From: an uncultured bacterium
GTDB taxonomy: Bacteria; Verrucomicrobiota; Kiritimatiellia; RFP12; UBA1067
DNA length: 33,770 nucleotides
Reading direction: 5' to 3'
NCBI GenBank assembly: GCA_902799385.1
Contig: CADCAK010000020.1
Span: 1-33,770, forward strand
A program made the translations under genes and the position numbers. Every line of letters starts with the position of its first letter. Within the stretch, counting starts at the first letter, position 1. The notes beneath the pieces were generated by a model. It saw nothing but the letters and a program-made list of their open reading frames with translations, was not told the DNA's origin and did no database searches. This document shows, piece by piece, positions 17,486 through 25,681 of the stretch.

Positions 17486-17562
17486 TGGTCGGACCGACGA
17501 GATTTGAACTCGTGACCTTTTGCACCCCAAGCAAACGCGCTACCAGGCTGCGCTACGGTCCG
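17486..17562 (-). tRNA. tRNA-Pro (anticodon GGG)
   Basis: The cloverleaf has acceptor stem CGGACCG/CGGTCCG, discriminator A and encoded CCA. The D arm is GCGCAGCCTGGTAGCGC. Anticodon stem TTTGC/GCAAA with loop TTGGGGT gives anticodon GGG. The T arm is ACGAG-TTCAAAT-CTCGT. It is last of the three tRNAs in transcription order. Confidence 0.95.
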
Positions 17563-17581
17563 ACGTCATGCCAGATCTTAT

Positions 17582-17658
<77 letters not shown>

Positions 17659-17674
17659 ATCTGGCTTTTCCGAC

Positions 17675-17751
17675 TGGCGGGGCTGGCGGGAGTTGAACCC
17701 ACAACCCTCAGATTCGTAGTCTGATGCTCTATCCAGTTGAGCTACAGCCCC
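17675..17751 (-). tRNA. tRNA-Arg (anticodon ACG)
   Basis: Acceptor stem GGGGCTG/CAGCCCC, discriminator G, encoded CCA. Anticodon stem TCAGA/TCTGA with loop CTACGAA gives anticodon ACG, whose A34 is normally converted to inosine by TadA. The T arm is GTGGG-TTCAACT-CCCGC. It is first of the three-gene tRNA transcript. Confidence 0.95.
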
Positions 17752-17770
17752 AAATCGGAAAACGGGAGAT

Positions 17771-17799
17771 AGTATACTCTTTTTCTCTCCGGAATGCAA
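17771..17799 (-). promoter_or_regulatory. Promoter of the tRNA cluster
   Basis: TTGCAT (17794-17799), a 17-nt spacer and TATACT (17771-17776), on the minus strand. The predicted start of transcription is about 12 nt before the tRNA-Arg 5' end. Confidence 0.7.
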
Positions 17800-17839
17800 G
17801 GGGGTCGCCGTGAAAAAAAATGTCGGGGGATGGCCGCTG

Positions 17840-17869
17840 TTGACAGCATGGAGTCCAATTCAGTAGAAT
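17840..17869 (+). promoter_or_regulatory. Promoter of the rluA transcript
   Basis: TTGACA (17840-17845), an 18-nt spacer and TAGAAT (17864-17869). It diverges from the tRNA promoter. An ATG follows 9 nt after the -10 box, so the first ORF on the mRNA would be leaderless. Confidence 0.75.
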
Positions 17870-17878
17870 ACACGCCAC

Positions 17879-17926
17879 ATGAACCCGGTTGACGCCGACA
17901 TACTCGGCGAAAAGCCCGCAAAGTGA
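17879..17926 (+). CDS. Possible 15-aa leaderless ORF upstream of rluA
   Basis: MNPVDADILGEKPAK begins 9 nt after the TAGAAT box. Its stop TGA (17924-17926) overlaps the GTG start of rluA (17923-17925) as GTGA. The arrangement resembles the one before the autotransporter-like gene. There is no protein similarity to rely on; the promoter position and the overlap are the evidence. Confidence 0.5.
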   Translation: MNPVDADILGEKPAK

Positions 17927-18576
17927 AGAGCCACACGCCAGACATCGAGATCATCTACGAGGACAAGGACATTGTCGTCGTGGACAAGCCGTCTGGCGCA
18001 ATCGTACACCCCGCGCCCGGACACGAGGAAGGCGCACTTACGGCCGCGCTCGTGCGGCTCTACCCGCAGATGGCGCGCGTCGGCTCGGCCGAGAGGCCGG
18101 GGGTCGTCCACCGACTCGACATCGAGACAAGCGGCGTCATGGTTTTCGCCAAGACCCAGGAGGCGTATCTCGACCTCCGCCGCCAGTTCGAGTCGCACGA
18201 GACGGTCAGGAAGACCTACCTCGCCGTCGTCCACGGCAGCCCACGGCCGAAAAGCGGGACGATAGACGAGCCCGTCGGGCGCGAACGCCTGAGCGCGGTC
18301 ACGCACTGGAACACCCTCGGCAAGCACGACGGCATATCGCTCGTCGAGTTCAAGATCGACACAGGGCGCATGCACCAGATACGAATCCACGCGGCATCCC
18401 TCGGCTGCCCCATAGTCGGCGACAAGACCTACGGCAACGCCGAAAAGGACCGCCGCATGAGACGCCGCCCGGCGCGGCAACTGCTGCATGCCGTGGAACT
18501 GTCGTTCCTGCATCCCGCCACCGGGAAGCGCGTCACCTTTGCCGCGCCGCCGCCAGAAGACATCGTCTACGCCTGA
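17923..18576 (+). CDS. RluA-family pseudouridine synthase
   Basis: Isomerises specific uridines of rRNA or tRNA to pseudouridine. The 217 residues have the catalytic motif HRLDIETSGVMVFAKT with Asp66, the fold motifs VVDKPSGAIVHPAPGH and RKTYLAVVHG, and the RNA-binding motif GRMHQIRIHAASLGCPIVGDKTYG. It lacks an N-terminal S4 domain, as in RluA and TruC rather than RluC/D, so the exact substrate is open. The GTG start follows the stop of a short upstream ORF with overlap; no strong Shine-Dalgarno is seen, so coupled translation is plausible. It is the only clear plus-strand gene, converging on the glycan module with a 28-bp gap. Confidence 0.92.
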   Translation: MKSHTPDIEIIYEDKDIVVVDKPSGAIVHPAPGHEEGALTAALVRLYPQMARVGSAERPGVVHRLDIETSGVMVFAKTQEAYLDLRRQFESHETVRKTYLAVVHGSPRPKSGTIDEPVGRERLSAVTHWNTLGKHDGISLVEFKIDTGRMHQIRIHAASLGCPIVGDKTYGNAEKDRRMRRRPARQLLHAVELSFLHPATGKRVTFAAPPPEDIVYA

Positions 18577-18604
18577 AGCGGCAAGGCACGTCCGCGCCGT
18601 GCGG

Positions 18605-20200
18605 TCAATCGGATAGTTCCCTGACCTTCAGGTTGCAGAACGAGACGGTCGAGTCGCCGTGGTCCTGAAGGAGAATGCGTCCTTCGGGGATCTCGCCCCA
18701 GTCCTGCGGCTTGCCGGCGGCGTCAACGCCCCAGTCCGCGTACTTCGACGCCTTCACCGCCGCCTTGAACGCAGGCGTTCCGCGCTCGTACTCAAGGACC
18801 TTCACGCCGTTGAGCCAATGCTCGACATGCGTGCCCTTCGCGACGATCATGCCGCTGTTCCACTCGCCCGCGCCCTTGAGAACCGGGTCGGCTTGGGCGG
18901 GGAATATGTCGTAGAGCGACGCGGACTTGCGGTTGCCGTCCTTGCCCTTGTCAGAGTCAGGATGCCCGTTTTCGAGGATCTGATACTCCTCGCACGTGCC
19001 CTTGTTGAGCTTCTCATCGTAGAAGTACTTGACGCCGGAATTGGCGGACTCCGTAAGGCGGAAGTCGAACTTGAACGCAAAGTCGCGGTACTTCTTCGCG
19101 GTCACGATGTCTCCGCCACCGCCAAGCTTCTGGTCCTCCGGCGGGAGCGGGAACCACTTGCCGTTGGCGATGCCGTTCACGGGGCGCATCGTGAGAGTGC
19201 CGTCCTTTATAACCCACCCCTTCTTCGGCGGCGCCTTGCAGCCGCCCTTCACGGCGAGCCAGCCGTCGAACGTCCTGCCGTTCCACGCGAGCTTCCAGCC
19301 ATCGGCCTTCTCGGCGTCGGTGAGCGTGTTCGCGCCCTCGGGAGCTGGCCTCATCCTGGCCTTCGCCTTTATCGCGTCGCACACGCCGCGCTCGTAGGCG
19401 ATGCACTCCACGACGGCAAGGAGGTTGTCTTTGAAGTCCTTCTCGTACTCAAGCGAGCAGACGCCGTCGTAGCCGATGTCGGCAAACGCCTGAAAGATCG
19501 GCACGAGGTCGATCTTGCCGCGCGGAAGCGGAACGGCGCCGCCGTCCTTCTCGCCCTTCGGGAAGTTCTTGATGTGCGCGTCGAAGATGCGGTCGGCGTA
19601 CTTGCGGATCGTCGCGGCCGGATCCTTGCCGCTGCCGTACTCCCAGCCGACGTCGATGCAGAAGCCGATTCGCGGGTCGAGGTCCTTGACGAGGTTCCAC
19701 CCGTACTCCACGTCGGGATACATCTCCGGCGAGGACGGCCCGTGGTTGTGGATGGCATACCTGATGTCGAACTCCTTCACAAGCCTGTCGATTTCGAGAA
19801 GCAGCTTGCGGGAGCCGCGACGCCTGTTCCACGAGTCCTTCGCGTCGGCCGGTTCGTATGGAACGCCGACGAGAGTCTTTACGCCGAGACGTCTGGCGAA
19901 CTCGAACTGCTCGCGCAGCTTCGCCGCGTCCTTGACGTAGACTGGGCCGAGGGCATAGGGCGTCACGCCATAGGACGCGCACTTCTCCCTGAACGCGGCG
20001 ATGTCGGCGTCGGTCGCCGAGAACGGAAGGTGGAAGTCCTTCACGCATAGATAGTGGACGTCGGCCTTCTGCATGATCGCAAGCGCATCGTCGAGCGAGC
20101 GCTTGTTGAACGTATACCCGGCGACGCCAATCTTGAACGGAACTGCCGCGAATGCCCCGAGCGAGGCAACCGCAGTGGCGGCAAACAGAATCTTCTTCAT
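18605..20200 (-). CDS. Secreted TIM-barrel (sugar isomerase/epimerase-like) and DUF1080 fusion
   Basis: A 531-residue exported protein. Signal peptide MKKILFAATAVASLGAFA with cleavage near AFA-AVPF. Residues about 22-300 are an AP-endonuclease-2/xylose-isomerase-like TIM barrel with probable metal ligands in YAIHNHGPSSPEMYP, FCIDVGWEYGSGKDP, DAHIKNF and CSLEYEKDF. Residues about 325-531 are a DUF1080 domain: WKLAWNGRTFDGW, WVIKDGTLTM, DFAFKFDFRLTESANSGVKYF, then GEWNSGMIVAKGTHVEHWLNG and GRILLQDHG. The start is set by the signal peptide and AAAAGGAG; an upstream extension is shadow. PF06439 proteins cleave 3-keto-glycosides, so with the adjacent oxidoreductase this may be an oxidation-dependent glycosidase in the envelope. 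This is inference. Confidence 0.88.
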   Translation of the reverse strand: MKKILFAATAVASLGAFAAVPFKIGVAGYTFNKRSLDDALAIMQKADVHYLCVKDFHLPFSATDADIAAFREKCASYGVTPYALGPVYVKDAAKLREQFEFARRLGVKTLVGVPYEPADAKDSWNRRRGSRKLLLEIDRLVKEFDIRYAIHNHGPSSPEMYPDVEYGWNLVKDLDPRIGFCIDVGWEYGSGKDPAATIRKYADRIFDAHIKNFPKGEKDGGAVPLPRGKIDLVPIFQAFADIGYDGVCSLEYEKDFKDNLLAVVECIAYERGVCDAIKAKARMRPAPEGANTLTDAEKADGWKLAWNGRTFDGWLAVKGGCKAPPKKGWVIKDGTLTMRPVNGIANGKWFPLPPEDQKLGGGGDIVTAKKYRDFAFKFDFRLTESANSGVKYFYDEKLNKGTCEEYQILENGHPDSDKGKDGNRKSASLYDIFPAQADPVLKGAGEWNSGMIVAKGTHVEHWLNGVKVLEYERGTPAFKAAVKASKYADWGVDAAGKPQDWGEIPEGRILLQDHGDSTVSFCNLKVRELSD

Positions 20201-20237
20201 GTTCTCCTTTTCAATTTTCAGCTTTGAACTACATGAT

Positions 20238-21698
20238 TCACGCCATCGGCTTAAGGTACTTCGCGTAGTCGAGCCCCGCCGCCTTGAGCGAAAGCGACAG
20301 GTCGAAGCGCCCGCGCGCGAACGGCACGAGTAGCTTATCAGTCTCGGCGTCGCCCGTCGTCTCGTTCGCGGCGTTCCACGAAAGCCGGCCCTCGGACCTG
20401 CCGCGCCCGATCTCCATGCACATGCGGCCGAGCGAACAGAACGCCGTGGACCTGTGCGCGCCTTCGGCGTCGCAGACGGTGTACTGCGGGTCCTCGCGCG
20501 CAACCGCCTCAAGGAAGTTGAGGAAGTGGTCGTTGGTCGCAAGGAACTTCTCGCCGCCGTGCGAAAGCACGTCGTCCTTGACTTCGCTCGGCTTGAGGTC
20601 CGCAAGAAGCGACGGCTTCGACGCCTCTATTGGGCCGAGCTGCCCGGGAGCCACCTTGGGATCTGGATCGCTCGGCGTCACCTTCATGGCGCCGCGCGTG
20701 CACCATAGCCAGTCTCCGTTCTCGCCGACGAACTTCACGCCCATCTGGAACTTGCTGTTGACGTGGACGTCCGTGCCGCCGCAGTCGTAGTGGAGGTCGT
20801 ATGTCGTGTGGACGTTCCAGAGCTTGTTGCCCGAAAGATCCATCCACTCGCACGTGCCACGCACCGACGACGGGTCGCGGCCGAGGCCCCACGCCGTGAT
20901 GTCGAGGTGGTGTGCGCCCCAGTTCGTGATCATGCCCCAGCCATAGGGCGCGAGCTGTATCCACCCCGGGCGATCGCCGATGCGCTTGAGGCTGCGGGGA
21001 TGGCAGCGCGTCCAGTTGTACGGAGCGGCCGGATCGGTCGGGCCGAGCCATGCGTCGTAGTTGAACGTCGCAGGAACGGGCTCGGGCCTGCGGTCGCCGC
21101 CGGAGTGGTCGCAGCCAAGGCCTACCTCGACGCGCGCGATCTTGCCGAGGCGGCCGTTGCGCACGAGGTTCACGACCTTGCGGAACTGCGGGCGCGACCT
21201 CTGCCACGCGCCGACCTGCACGACGAGGCCCTTCTTCTTCGCGATGTTGGCGACGACGCGGCCTTCCTGAATCGTCTGGGCAAACGGCTTCTGCAGGAAG
21301 ATATGCTTCCCGGCGAGCAGGCAGTCGGTCGCGACAATGGCGTGCTGGTGGTCGGGCACGCATATAAGCACGGCGTCTATCGACCTATCGGCGAGCATCT
21401 CGCGGTAGTCACCGTATGTCTTGACTTTCTGGGCTATGCCCTTCTTCGCGTAGCGCCTCTCGATCACCTTCTTGCCGTATGCCGCGCGCTCGGCGTCATA
21501 CTCGCAGACGGCTGTCACGACGCAGCGGTCGGCAAACTGCTGGACGCCGGGGACGTCCATCGTATGCGCAATGCGCCCATAGCCGATTACCGCTATGTTT
21601 ATTTTCCTGTTTGCAAGGAACCCGCCGATGCAACCGGTTGAAAGCATAGGCGCGGCGCCGCTTGCGACCATGCCGGAAATGAACTGACGTCTGTCCAT
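20238..21698 (-). CDS. Tat-exported Gfo/Idh/MocA oxidoreductase (lipoprotein)
   Basis: NAD(P)-dependent sugar oxidoreductase of 486 residues from the chosen start MDRRQFISGM. The twin arginines and following hydrophobic segment look like a Tat signal; STGC gives a lipobox, so the folded enzyme with its cofactor may be anchored outside the cytoplasm. The Rossmann motif is INIAVIGYGRIAHT; FLQKPFAQTIQEG is the EKP-type motif with Gln in place of Glu, as in many PVC and Bacteroidetes homologues; ITNWGAHHLDITAWGLG carries the catalytic His. AAAGGAG precedes this ATG; a start seven residues earlier would lie over it. It stands 37 nt before the TIM-DUF1080 gene and probably shares its transcript. 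Likely role is oxidation of a glycoside hydroxyl. Confidence 0.92.
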   Translation of the reverse strand: MDRRQFISGMVASGAAPMLSTGCIGGFLANRKINIAVIGYGRIAHTMDVPGVQQFADRCVVTAVCEYDAERAAYGKKVIERRYAKKGIAQKVKTYGDYREMLADRSIDAVLICVPDHQHAIVATDCLLAGKHIFLQKPFAQTIQEGRVVANIAKKKGLVVQVGAWQRSRPQFRKVVNLVRNGRLGKIARVEVGLGCDHSGGDRRPEPVPATFNYDAWLGPTDPAAPYNWTRCHPRSLKRIGDRPGWIQLAPYGWGMITNWGAHHLDITAWGLGRDPSSVRGTCEWMDLSGNKLWNVHTTYDLHYDCGGTDVHVNSKFQMGVKFVGENGDWLWCTRGAMKVTPSDPDPKVAPGQLGPIEASKPSLLADLKPSEVKDDVLSHGGEKFLATNDHFLNFLEAVAREDPQYTVCDAEGAHRSTAFCSLGRMCMEIGRGRSEGRLSWNAANETTGDAETDKLLVPFARGRFDLSLSLKAAGLDYAKYLKPMA

Positions 21699-21782
21699 GA
21701 TTCGAAAATCTCCTTTCAAGACAATGCTGGGGAGTATATCAAATTCTTCCCCGACATTGCAAACGAAAGATGACTGTCGCCG

Positions 21783-23375
21783 CTATTCGACGTCAACCAT
21801 CTTCTCTCGCGCGGAACCGTCCGCGTCCTTCCACGCCAGGCGGTAGCGGCCCTTGAAACCGCGAAACGCGACCTTGCCGTCCTTTGCATTGACTGCCGCC
21901 TTGGTCTTCCACTCGCGGTTTATCAGGTCGTCCATCGCGAAATAGGCGGTCTTGGGCTTCATGTCGCGGGTGAAGATGCCGCTGATGGAAGGCTCGCCCG
22001 GCGCGCCGCAGTTGTCCACGACGTTCCACCACGTGATGCCGTTCATCTTCTCGACCGCAAACCAGGCGCGATACAGATTGCGCATAATAATCGCCTGCAC
22101 CATCTGCCCCTTCGGCGAGTTGTCGGGCGCGGTAATGGTGATTTCCGAAAGGTGGATCGGGCGACCGGCCTGTGCCAGCAGCTCGAACCGTGCTGCAACG
22201 CCCTCCGGCGTTAGGTGCTTCGGCCCCTTGCCAGCGGCGATGTTCGCGCTCTCCTTAGGGTTGAAGAGGTGCATCTGCGAGCCGACAATGTCGATGCGAC
22301 GCCCTTTTGCCATCAAGTCCTTGATTTGCGCGACGTAGTTGGGATTCATCGCATAGTCGTTGATGTTGAGCCACGCCGTCTTCGGCAGGCATTCCTCGGC
22401 AACCTTGAACGCATTGTAGCAGAGGTCTCCCGCCGTGACGCCGTAGCGCCCGGACTTCTGGAACGGCTTCCCGGTCGCCGAGTCGCCGTGGAAATCGGGC
22501 GAGGACTCGTTGCATACGTCCCACGAATCGACGGCAGAGCCATATCGGGCGGCGATCTGGCGGATGCGCTCGAACGTCAGGCGATTGAAGTTCTCGAAGT
22601 ACGTTGGGCAGAGCTTCGCGACTTCGTCTTCGGAGAGCTTTCCGAATATCTTCCGCCACGAATTCGGCCACGACTTGACGCCCTTCTTGACGCCATCGTC
22701 ACGGCCAAATTCCTTGACGCCCATCGGGAACTTGGGGTCGTGTCCCGGCGGCATTACTCCGCTCGCCGCCGCAAGCGCGTCCTTCTCGGCCTTGGGGCAG
22801 AAGTCGTCCCATATCCACGACGGCGTATGCCAGCCGTTGTTGCCCCAGCATAGCGGATGGCCGTGGATGCGGCAGCCGCGCTCCTTGAGGAACGCGACCA
22901 CGGGATCCGGCGGCGGGCGCCTCCAGTGCGGCTCCTTCCACGGCTCCTTGCAGGAGTTCCAGAACGACTCCGTGTCCCTGTCGCTCTCCTCGAAGCGCAC
23001 CTTCCCATGGTATGGCTCAAGCGTCTTCCAGTAGAACGCAACGGTCCCCGAGTTGAAGAGCGTCCCCCACAGCGCCTTGTACCTGTCGTTGCGCTCCTTC
23101 GAGCCGAGCTGGTTGAAGTTGAACGTGTGCGCACCGAAGAAGAAGGCGTGCGAGACCTGCTCGACCGCGACTTCCGCGCCGTCGGGGATGCCGTCGATCG
23201 CGATTTCTGCATCCGCCTTGCGGTACTTCTCGATGTCTGCGTCAATCCGCTTCTGGGCGTCGTCGTTCCAGACCTTCCAATACCCGTCGCTCATTACGGA
23301 GCGGTCGATCTCGAATTGCGCCTGCGCAGACTGCGCAAGCAAAGCCAGCGCGGCAACGGCGATTATAGTTCTCAT
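21783..23375 (-). CDS. GH10 endo-beta-1,4-xylanase, secreted
   Basis: Hydrolyses xylan outside the cytoplasm. 530 residues. Signal peptide MRTIIAVAALALLAQSAQA. An N-terminal beta segment (about 45-80) precedes the GH10 barrel. Recognisable are FNFNQLGSKERNDRYKALWG, IHGHPLCWGNNG, the acid/base Glu290 in SWDVCNESSPDF, the Gln/His pair in VGSQMHLF and the nucleophile Glu411 in PIHLSEITIT, followed by ITWWNVVDN. A segment of about 50 residues (about 192-245), rich in Lys and Pro, is inserted between the WGNN and NRLTFERI parts. A short C-terminal beta domain ends KMVDVE. AAAGGAG precedes the start. It heads the glycan module, 84 nt before the Gfo/Idh gene. Confidence 0.94.
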   Translation of the reverse strand: MRTIIAVAALALLAQSAQAQFEIDRSVMSDGYWKVWNDDAQKRIDADIEKYRKADAEIAIDGIPDGAEVAVEQVSHAFFFGAHTFNFNQLGSKERNDRYKALWGTLFNSGTVAFYWKTLEPYHGKVRFEESDRDTESFWNSCKEPWKEPHWRRPPPDPVVAFLKERGCRIHGHPLCWGNNGWHTPSWIWDDFCPKAEKDALAAASGVMPPGHDPKFPMGVKEFGRDDGVKKGVKSWPNSWRKIFGKLSEDEVAKLCPTYFENFNRLTFERIRQIAARYGSAVDSWDVCNESSPDFHGDSATGKPFQKSGRYGVTAGDLCYNAFKVAEECLPKTAWLNINDYAMNPNYVAQIKDLMAKGRRIDIVGSQMHLFNPKESANIAAGKGPKHLTPEGVAARFELLAQAGRPIHLSEITITAPDNSPKGQMVQAIIMRNLYRAWFAVEKMNGITWWNVVDNCGAPGEPSISGIFTRDMKPKTAYFAMDDLINREWKTKAAVNAKDGKVAFRGFKGRYRLAWKDADGSAREKMVDVE

Positions 23376-23617
23376 ATATTTCTTCTCTCCTTTCCCTTTC
23401 CACAGGGAAGATTTACATCCCGCAAAGTTGACTTTCCAAGCTCATAATGTTAATCTGCGAGGATTGTAGCATATTGCTGCGCATTACGCAACCATGTCGG
23501 CATAAAATCTCCTGTTGGGAAGTTGTACAATCTCGTGGGTCAAAATAGAACGGCGGCGGCGTTTTCCGGCATGAACTAGGGAAAATAAGAAATCCACCTT
23601 GCATAGAATGAGCTTCT

Positions 23618-23922
23618 TCATTTCGCGTTATCCATCAAATTCAGCGGCTTGCCGTCGAGACGGAATGCAAAGCGAACGACATATCAGCCTTGTCCCACGA
23701 GTTCGTGCCCAAGGCTGCGCAATTGATAAGGTTTGTCGCTGCCATGATTGCGATAAATGCGTTGTCCTCGTCTGCGACCTCCGGCGGCGACCAGAGAAGA
23801 TCCGCATCGTCCCGCAATGACGTGTCGCCCGTCTCTATCCCGCCAATGTAGAACCAGACGGTCACGAGAAGCGGAACGCCAACAATTACTGCAACAGCTA
23901 CAAGTAGAATTCGCTTCATCAT
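23618..23922 (-). pseudogene. Membrane-anchored protein remnant with a frameshift
   Basis: Starts MMKRILLVAVAVIVGVPLLV, one membrane anchor, then ETGDTSLRDDADLLWSPPEV and ADEDNAFIAIMAATNLI. In the starting frame it ends at 23641 after 93 residues. The -1 frame gives a protein-like tail, RFAFRLDGKPLNLMDNAK, ending at 23618. The N-terminal anchor and C-terminal tail look like the two ends of a longer protein whose middle is missing. I do not recognise the family. A sequencing error could explain the frameshift but not the short middle. Confidence 0.5.
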
Positions 23923-24080
23923 GGGCTACAGCTCTCCAATCACTTCAATATCCCCGACTTTCGTTGCTTTCCGTCTCTTCCTTCATTCTCAACGGCTTTG
24001 GGGCATATTATAGCGCAACTGCCGCGATGAAATCATGTGCGAGCATCCCGTCATCTTGGCATTCCACCACTTGTTTACAA

Positions 24081-24379
24081 TCATAGACAGGCAACCCGGC
24101 CAAGCGCGGGCTTGATTGTCGACTTTATGTCCTTCCAGATGCTGTTTCTTGCAACGTCCATCTCGTACTGGCTCTGGAGATTCTGCCAGACCTCGGGCGA
24201 AGTTCCGAAGAACCTGGCAAAACGCAAGGCCGTGTCGGCAGAAATGCCGCGCCGCCCGAGTCGTTCACGCGACGAAGCGGCACGTGTATCTCCTTAGCAA
24301 GGCGATACTGCGAGATCCCCATCGGCACGAGGAACTCCTCGACCAATATCTCACCAGGATGTACAGGCTTCATTTTCAT
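24081..24379 (-). pseudogene. Frameshifted HigA-type antitoxin
   Basis: Begins MKMKPVHPGEILVEEFL and continues GISQYRLAKEIHVPLRRVND, the start of a HigA/VapI helix-turn-helix antitoxin. Near 24270 the frame is lost; another frame continues in family sequence, GRRGISADTALRFARFFG, then TSPEVWQNLQSQYEMDVARN, ending at 24081. The pieces add up to one normal antitoxin of about 100 residues with an indel at the VNE-x-x-x-G turn. No HigB toxin is present upstream, so it is an orphan. Its operator remains intact. Confidence 0.82.
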
Positions 24380-24398
24380 TTATCCTTAGATAGGATAA
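24380..24398 (-). promoter_or_regulatory. Operator and promoter of the HigA remnant
   Basis: Perfect inverted repeat TTATCCT-atcta-AGGATAA abutting the ATG. It covers a TATCTA -10-like hexamer 7 nt before the start; TTGCTA lies 16 nt upstream as -35. This fits autorepression by a HigA-type protein. Confidence 0.6.
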
Positions 24399-24460
24399 CT
24401 TATTTGGTTAGCAATGTCAACCCCCTCCCGTACCCACACGTCGCGCAAACCGTCAGCACC

Positions 24461-24485
24461 GCGCAAACAGGCCTTTTACAACGGT
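24461..24485 (-). repeat. Dispersed 25-bp repeat, copy 1
   Basis: gcgcaaacaggc on the plus strand, two variable bases, then ttttacaacggt-type sequence. All three copies agree at 23 of 25 positions or better. It lies between the stop of the 3-TM protein gene and the HigA remnant promoter. Copies 1 and 2 share further sequence: a second gcgcaa about 20 nt away and a ctgctca-type flank. Confidence 0.85.
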
Positions 24486-24503
24486 CCCGCTTGCGCCGAC
24501 TGC

Positions 24504-25181
24504 TCATAGGCACTCAAAGACAAGATAAGTCTTTCCCCCTGAGGAAATCTTGTGCAGGATTGAATAGTAACCATCGCGGCGAAAGTATGAAACATCAAAT
24601 TCCTCCGGCAATTCAACAGCCACTCTGCCCATTTTCATCAGGCGCCGGAAGTGGTCGCCTATTTTGGTCATGTCACTGCTGCCACCACCCCACGCATAAC
24701 CAGGGACAAAACATTCTGGATCCTGAAGCTCGCCGATGAGCTCGAACACAACCACCTCCTCGCGCATATCTATACCGCCGAGGAAGACGAGCTGCGACCG
24801 CTCGATGTGCGTGGGCTTGCAAATGCGTTCTTGTATCCATTCCTCGCAGGGAGCGCTCGTCATGCGAGTCGGAACGCAATAGGAGAATAATGCGGCAAAC
24901 ACATAGACGAAGAAGGCGACTACCACAAGCGCCAACTGTCCGGCCGCCCGTCCAAACCTGCGTCGAAAGAGCGATACAACCATCGCCACACCAACATTCA
25001 CCCAAAGTGCAAACAGCAGTCCGAGATGGATGTTTTTCGGCCATGCGACAAGGTCAGAAAGCATTCCGTTAAGCATCTGCAGGACATACAGCGCCAACCC
25101 CATCGCGACAAAGAGCGCAAAAGCCCCCCACCACGTATCGTAGACAATGCCGACCGTCTTTCTCCAAAATGTCTTTTTCAT
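24504..25181 (-). CDS. Membrane protein of unknown function (3 TM)
   Basis: 225 residues from MKKTFWRKTVGIVYDTWWG; AAGGAAAA lies just upstream of this ATG. Three hydrophobic segments fall in the first half (GAFALFVAMGLALYVLQML, HLGLLFALWVNVGVAMVVSL, LALVVVAFFVYVFAALFSY). A soluble part of about 110 residues follows, with CEEWIQERICKPTHIERSQL, VVVFELIGELQDPECFVPG and SGGKTYLVFECL. I do not recognise the family. It sits between copies of the 25-bp repeat, and its stop is 18 nt before copy 1. Confidence 0.7.
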   Translation of the reverse strand: MKKTFWRKTVGIVYDTWWGAFALFVAMGLALYVLQMLNGMLSDLVAWPKNIHLGLLFALWVNVGVAMVVSLFRRRFGRAAGQLALVVVAFFVYVFAALFSYCVPTRMTSAPCEEWIQERICKPTHIERSQLVFLGGIDMREEVVVFELIGELQDPECFVPGYAWGGGSSDMTKIGDHFRRLMKMGRVAVELPEEFDVSYFRRDGYYSILHKISSGGKTYLVFECL

Positions 25182-25218
25182 ATTTTTCCTTACTTGCTGG
25201 GCGCGGCAAACATGGCAT

Positions 25219-25419
25219 TTACAACGATTTTGCGGAGCCAGACTTTTTGTGCTTGCGGTCATGATTGTGTCTTGCCTCTTTTCGGCTAGACTTAAGAGCT
25301 AAAGACACCAATGCAAAGACTACAAGAACAGCAAGTGCAACCTTGAACGAGAGAGGCAACGGCGTTGGATTGTGCAGCACACCTCCCTTCACAACTGCAA
25401 GAACTATCCCTATCATCAA
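25219..25419 (-). CDS. Small membrane protein, unknown
   Basis: 66 residues with two hydrophobic segments (MMIGIVLAVVKGGV and FKVALAVLVVFALVSLAL) and a strongly basic tail (SSRKEARHNHDRKHKKSG). It overlaps the end of the HepT remnant by 4 nt. Whether it is expressed is uncertain; the basic tail after the membrane segment is protein-like. No family recognised. Confidence 0.45.
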   Translation of the reverse strand: MMIGIVLAVVKGGVLHNPTPLPLSFKVALAVLVVFALVSLALKSSRKEARHNHDRKHKKSGSAKSL

Positions 25420-25681
25420 CTATCCCCCGTATAACAACCAAGGTGATTCCTGATTCCACGCAACTTGTGCCACGGTATTTCAGGATGAGCCAACTGGAAA
25501 TCCTCCGAGATACGCGCCGCTGCTTCACCAATCGTAGATATATTAAACGAAGACGCATCCTGCAATTCGATGCTTTCAAGAAATTCTTCCTTGGCAACAC
25601 CAGCAAGCATTTCATTCAAACGCTTGATGCCCTCAAGCATATGAAGAAGCCTCTGAACTTTTCTGTCACGCGATCAATCAT
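25416..25681 (-). pseudogene. HepT-type toxin (DUF86) remnant
   Basis: An ATG at 25679-25681 opens MIDRVTEK. After a one-base frame change the reading continues VQRLLHMLEGIKRLNEML, and then the HepT core SSFNISTIGEAAARISEDFQ-LAHPEIPWHKLRGIRNHL. The essential C-terminal RNase motif R-x4-6-H-x-Y (normally like RNxLVHxY) has become RNHLGCYTGDS and a stop. So it is damaged at both ends. The start overlaps the stop of an MntA-like remnant, as in intact MntA-HepT operons. Confidence 0.78.

Noticed and set aside
18577..18604. Bidirectional terminator between rluA and the TIM-DUF1080 gene
   Set aside because: Only a 5-bp gcacg/cgtgc pairing and no U-run on either strand.
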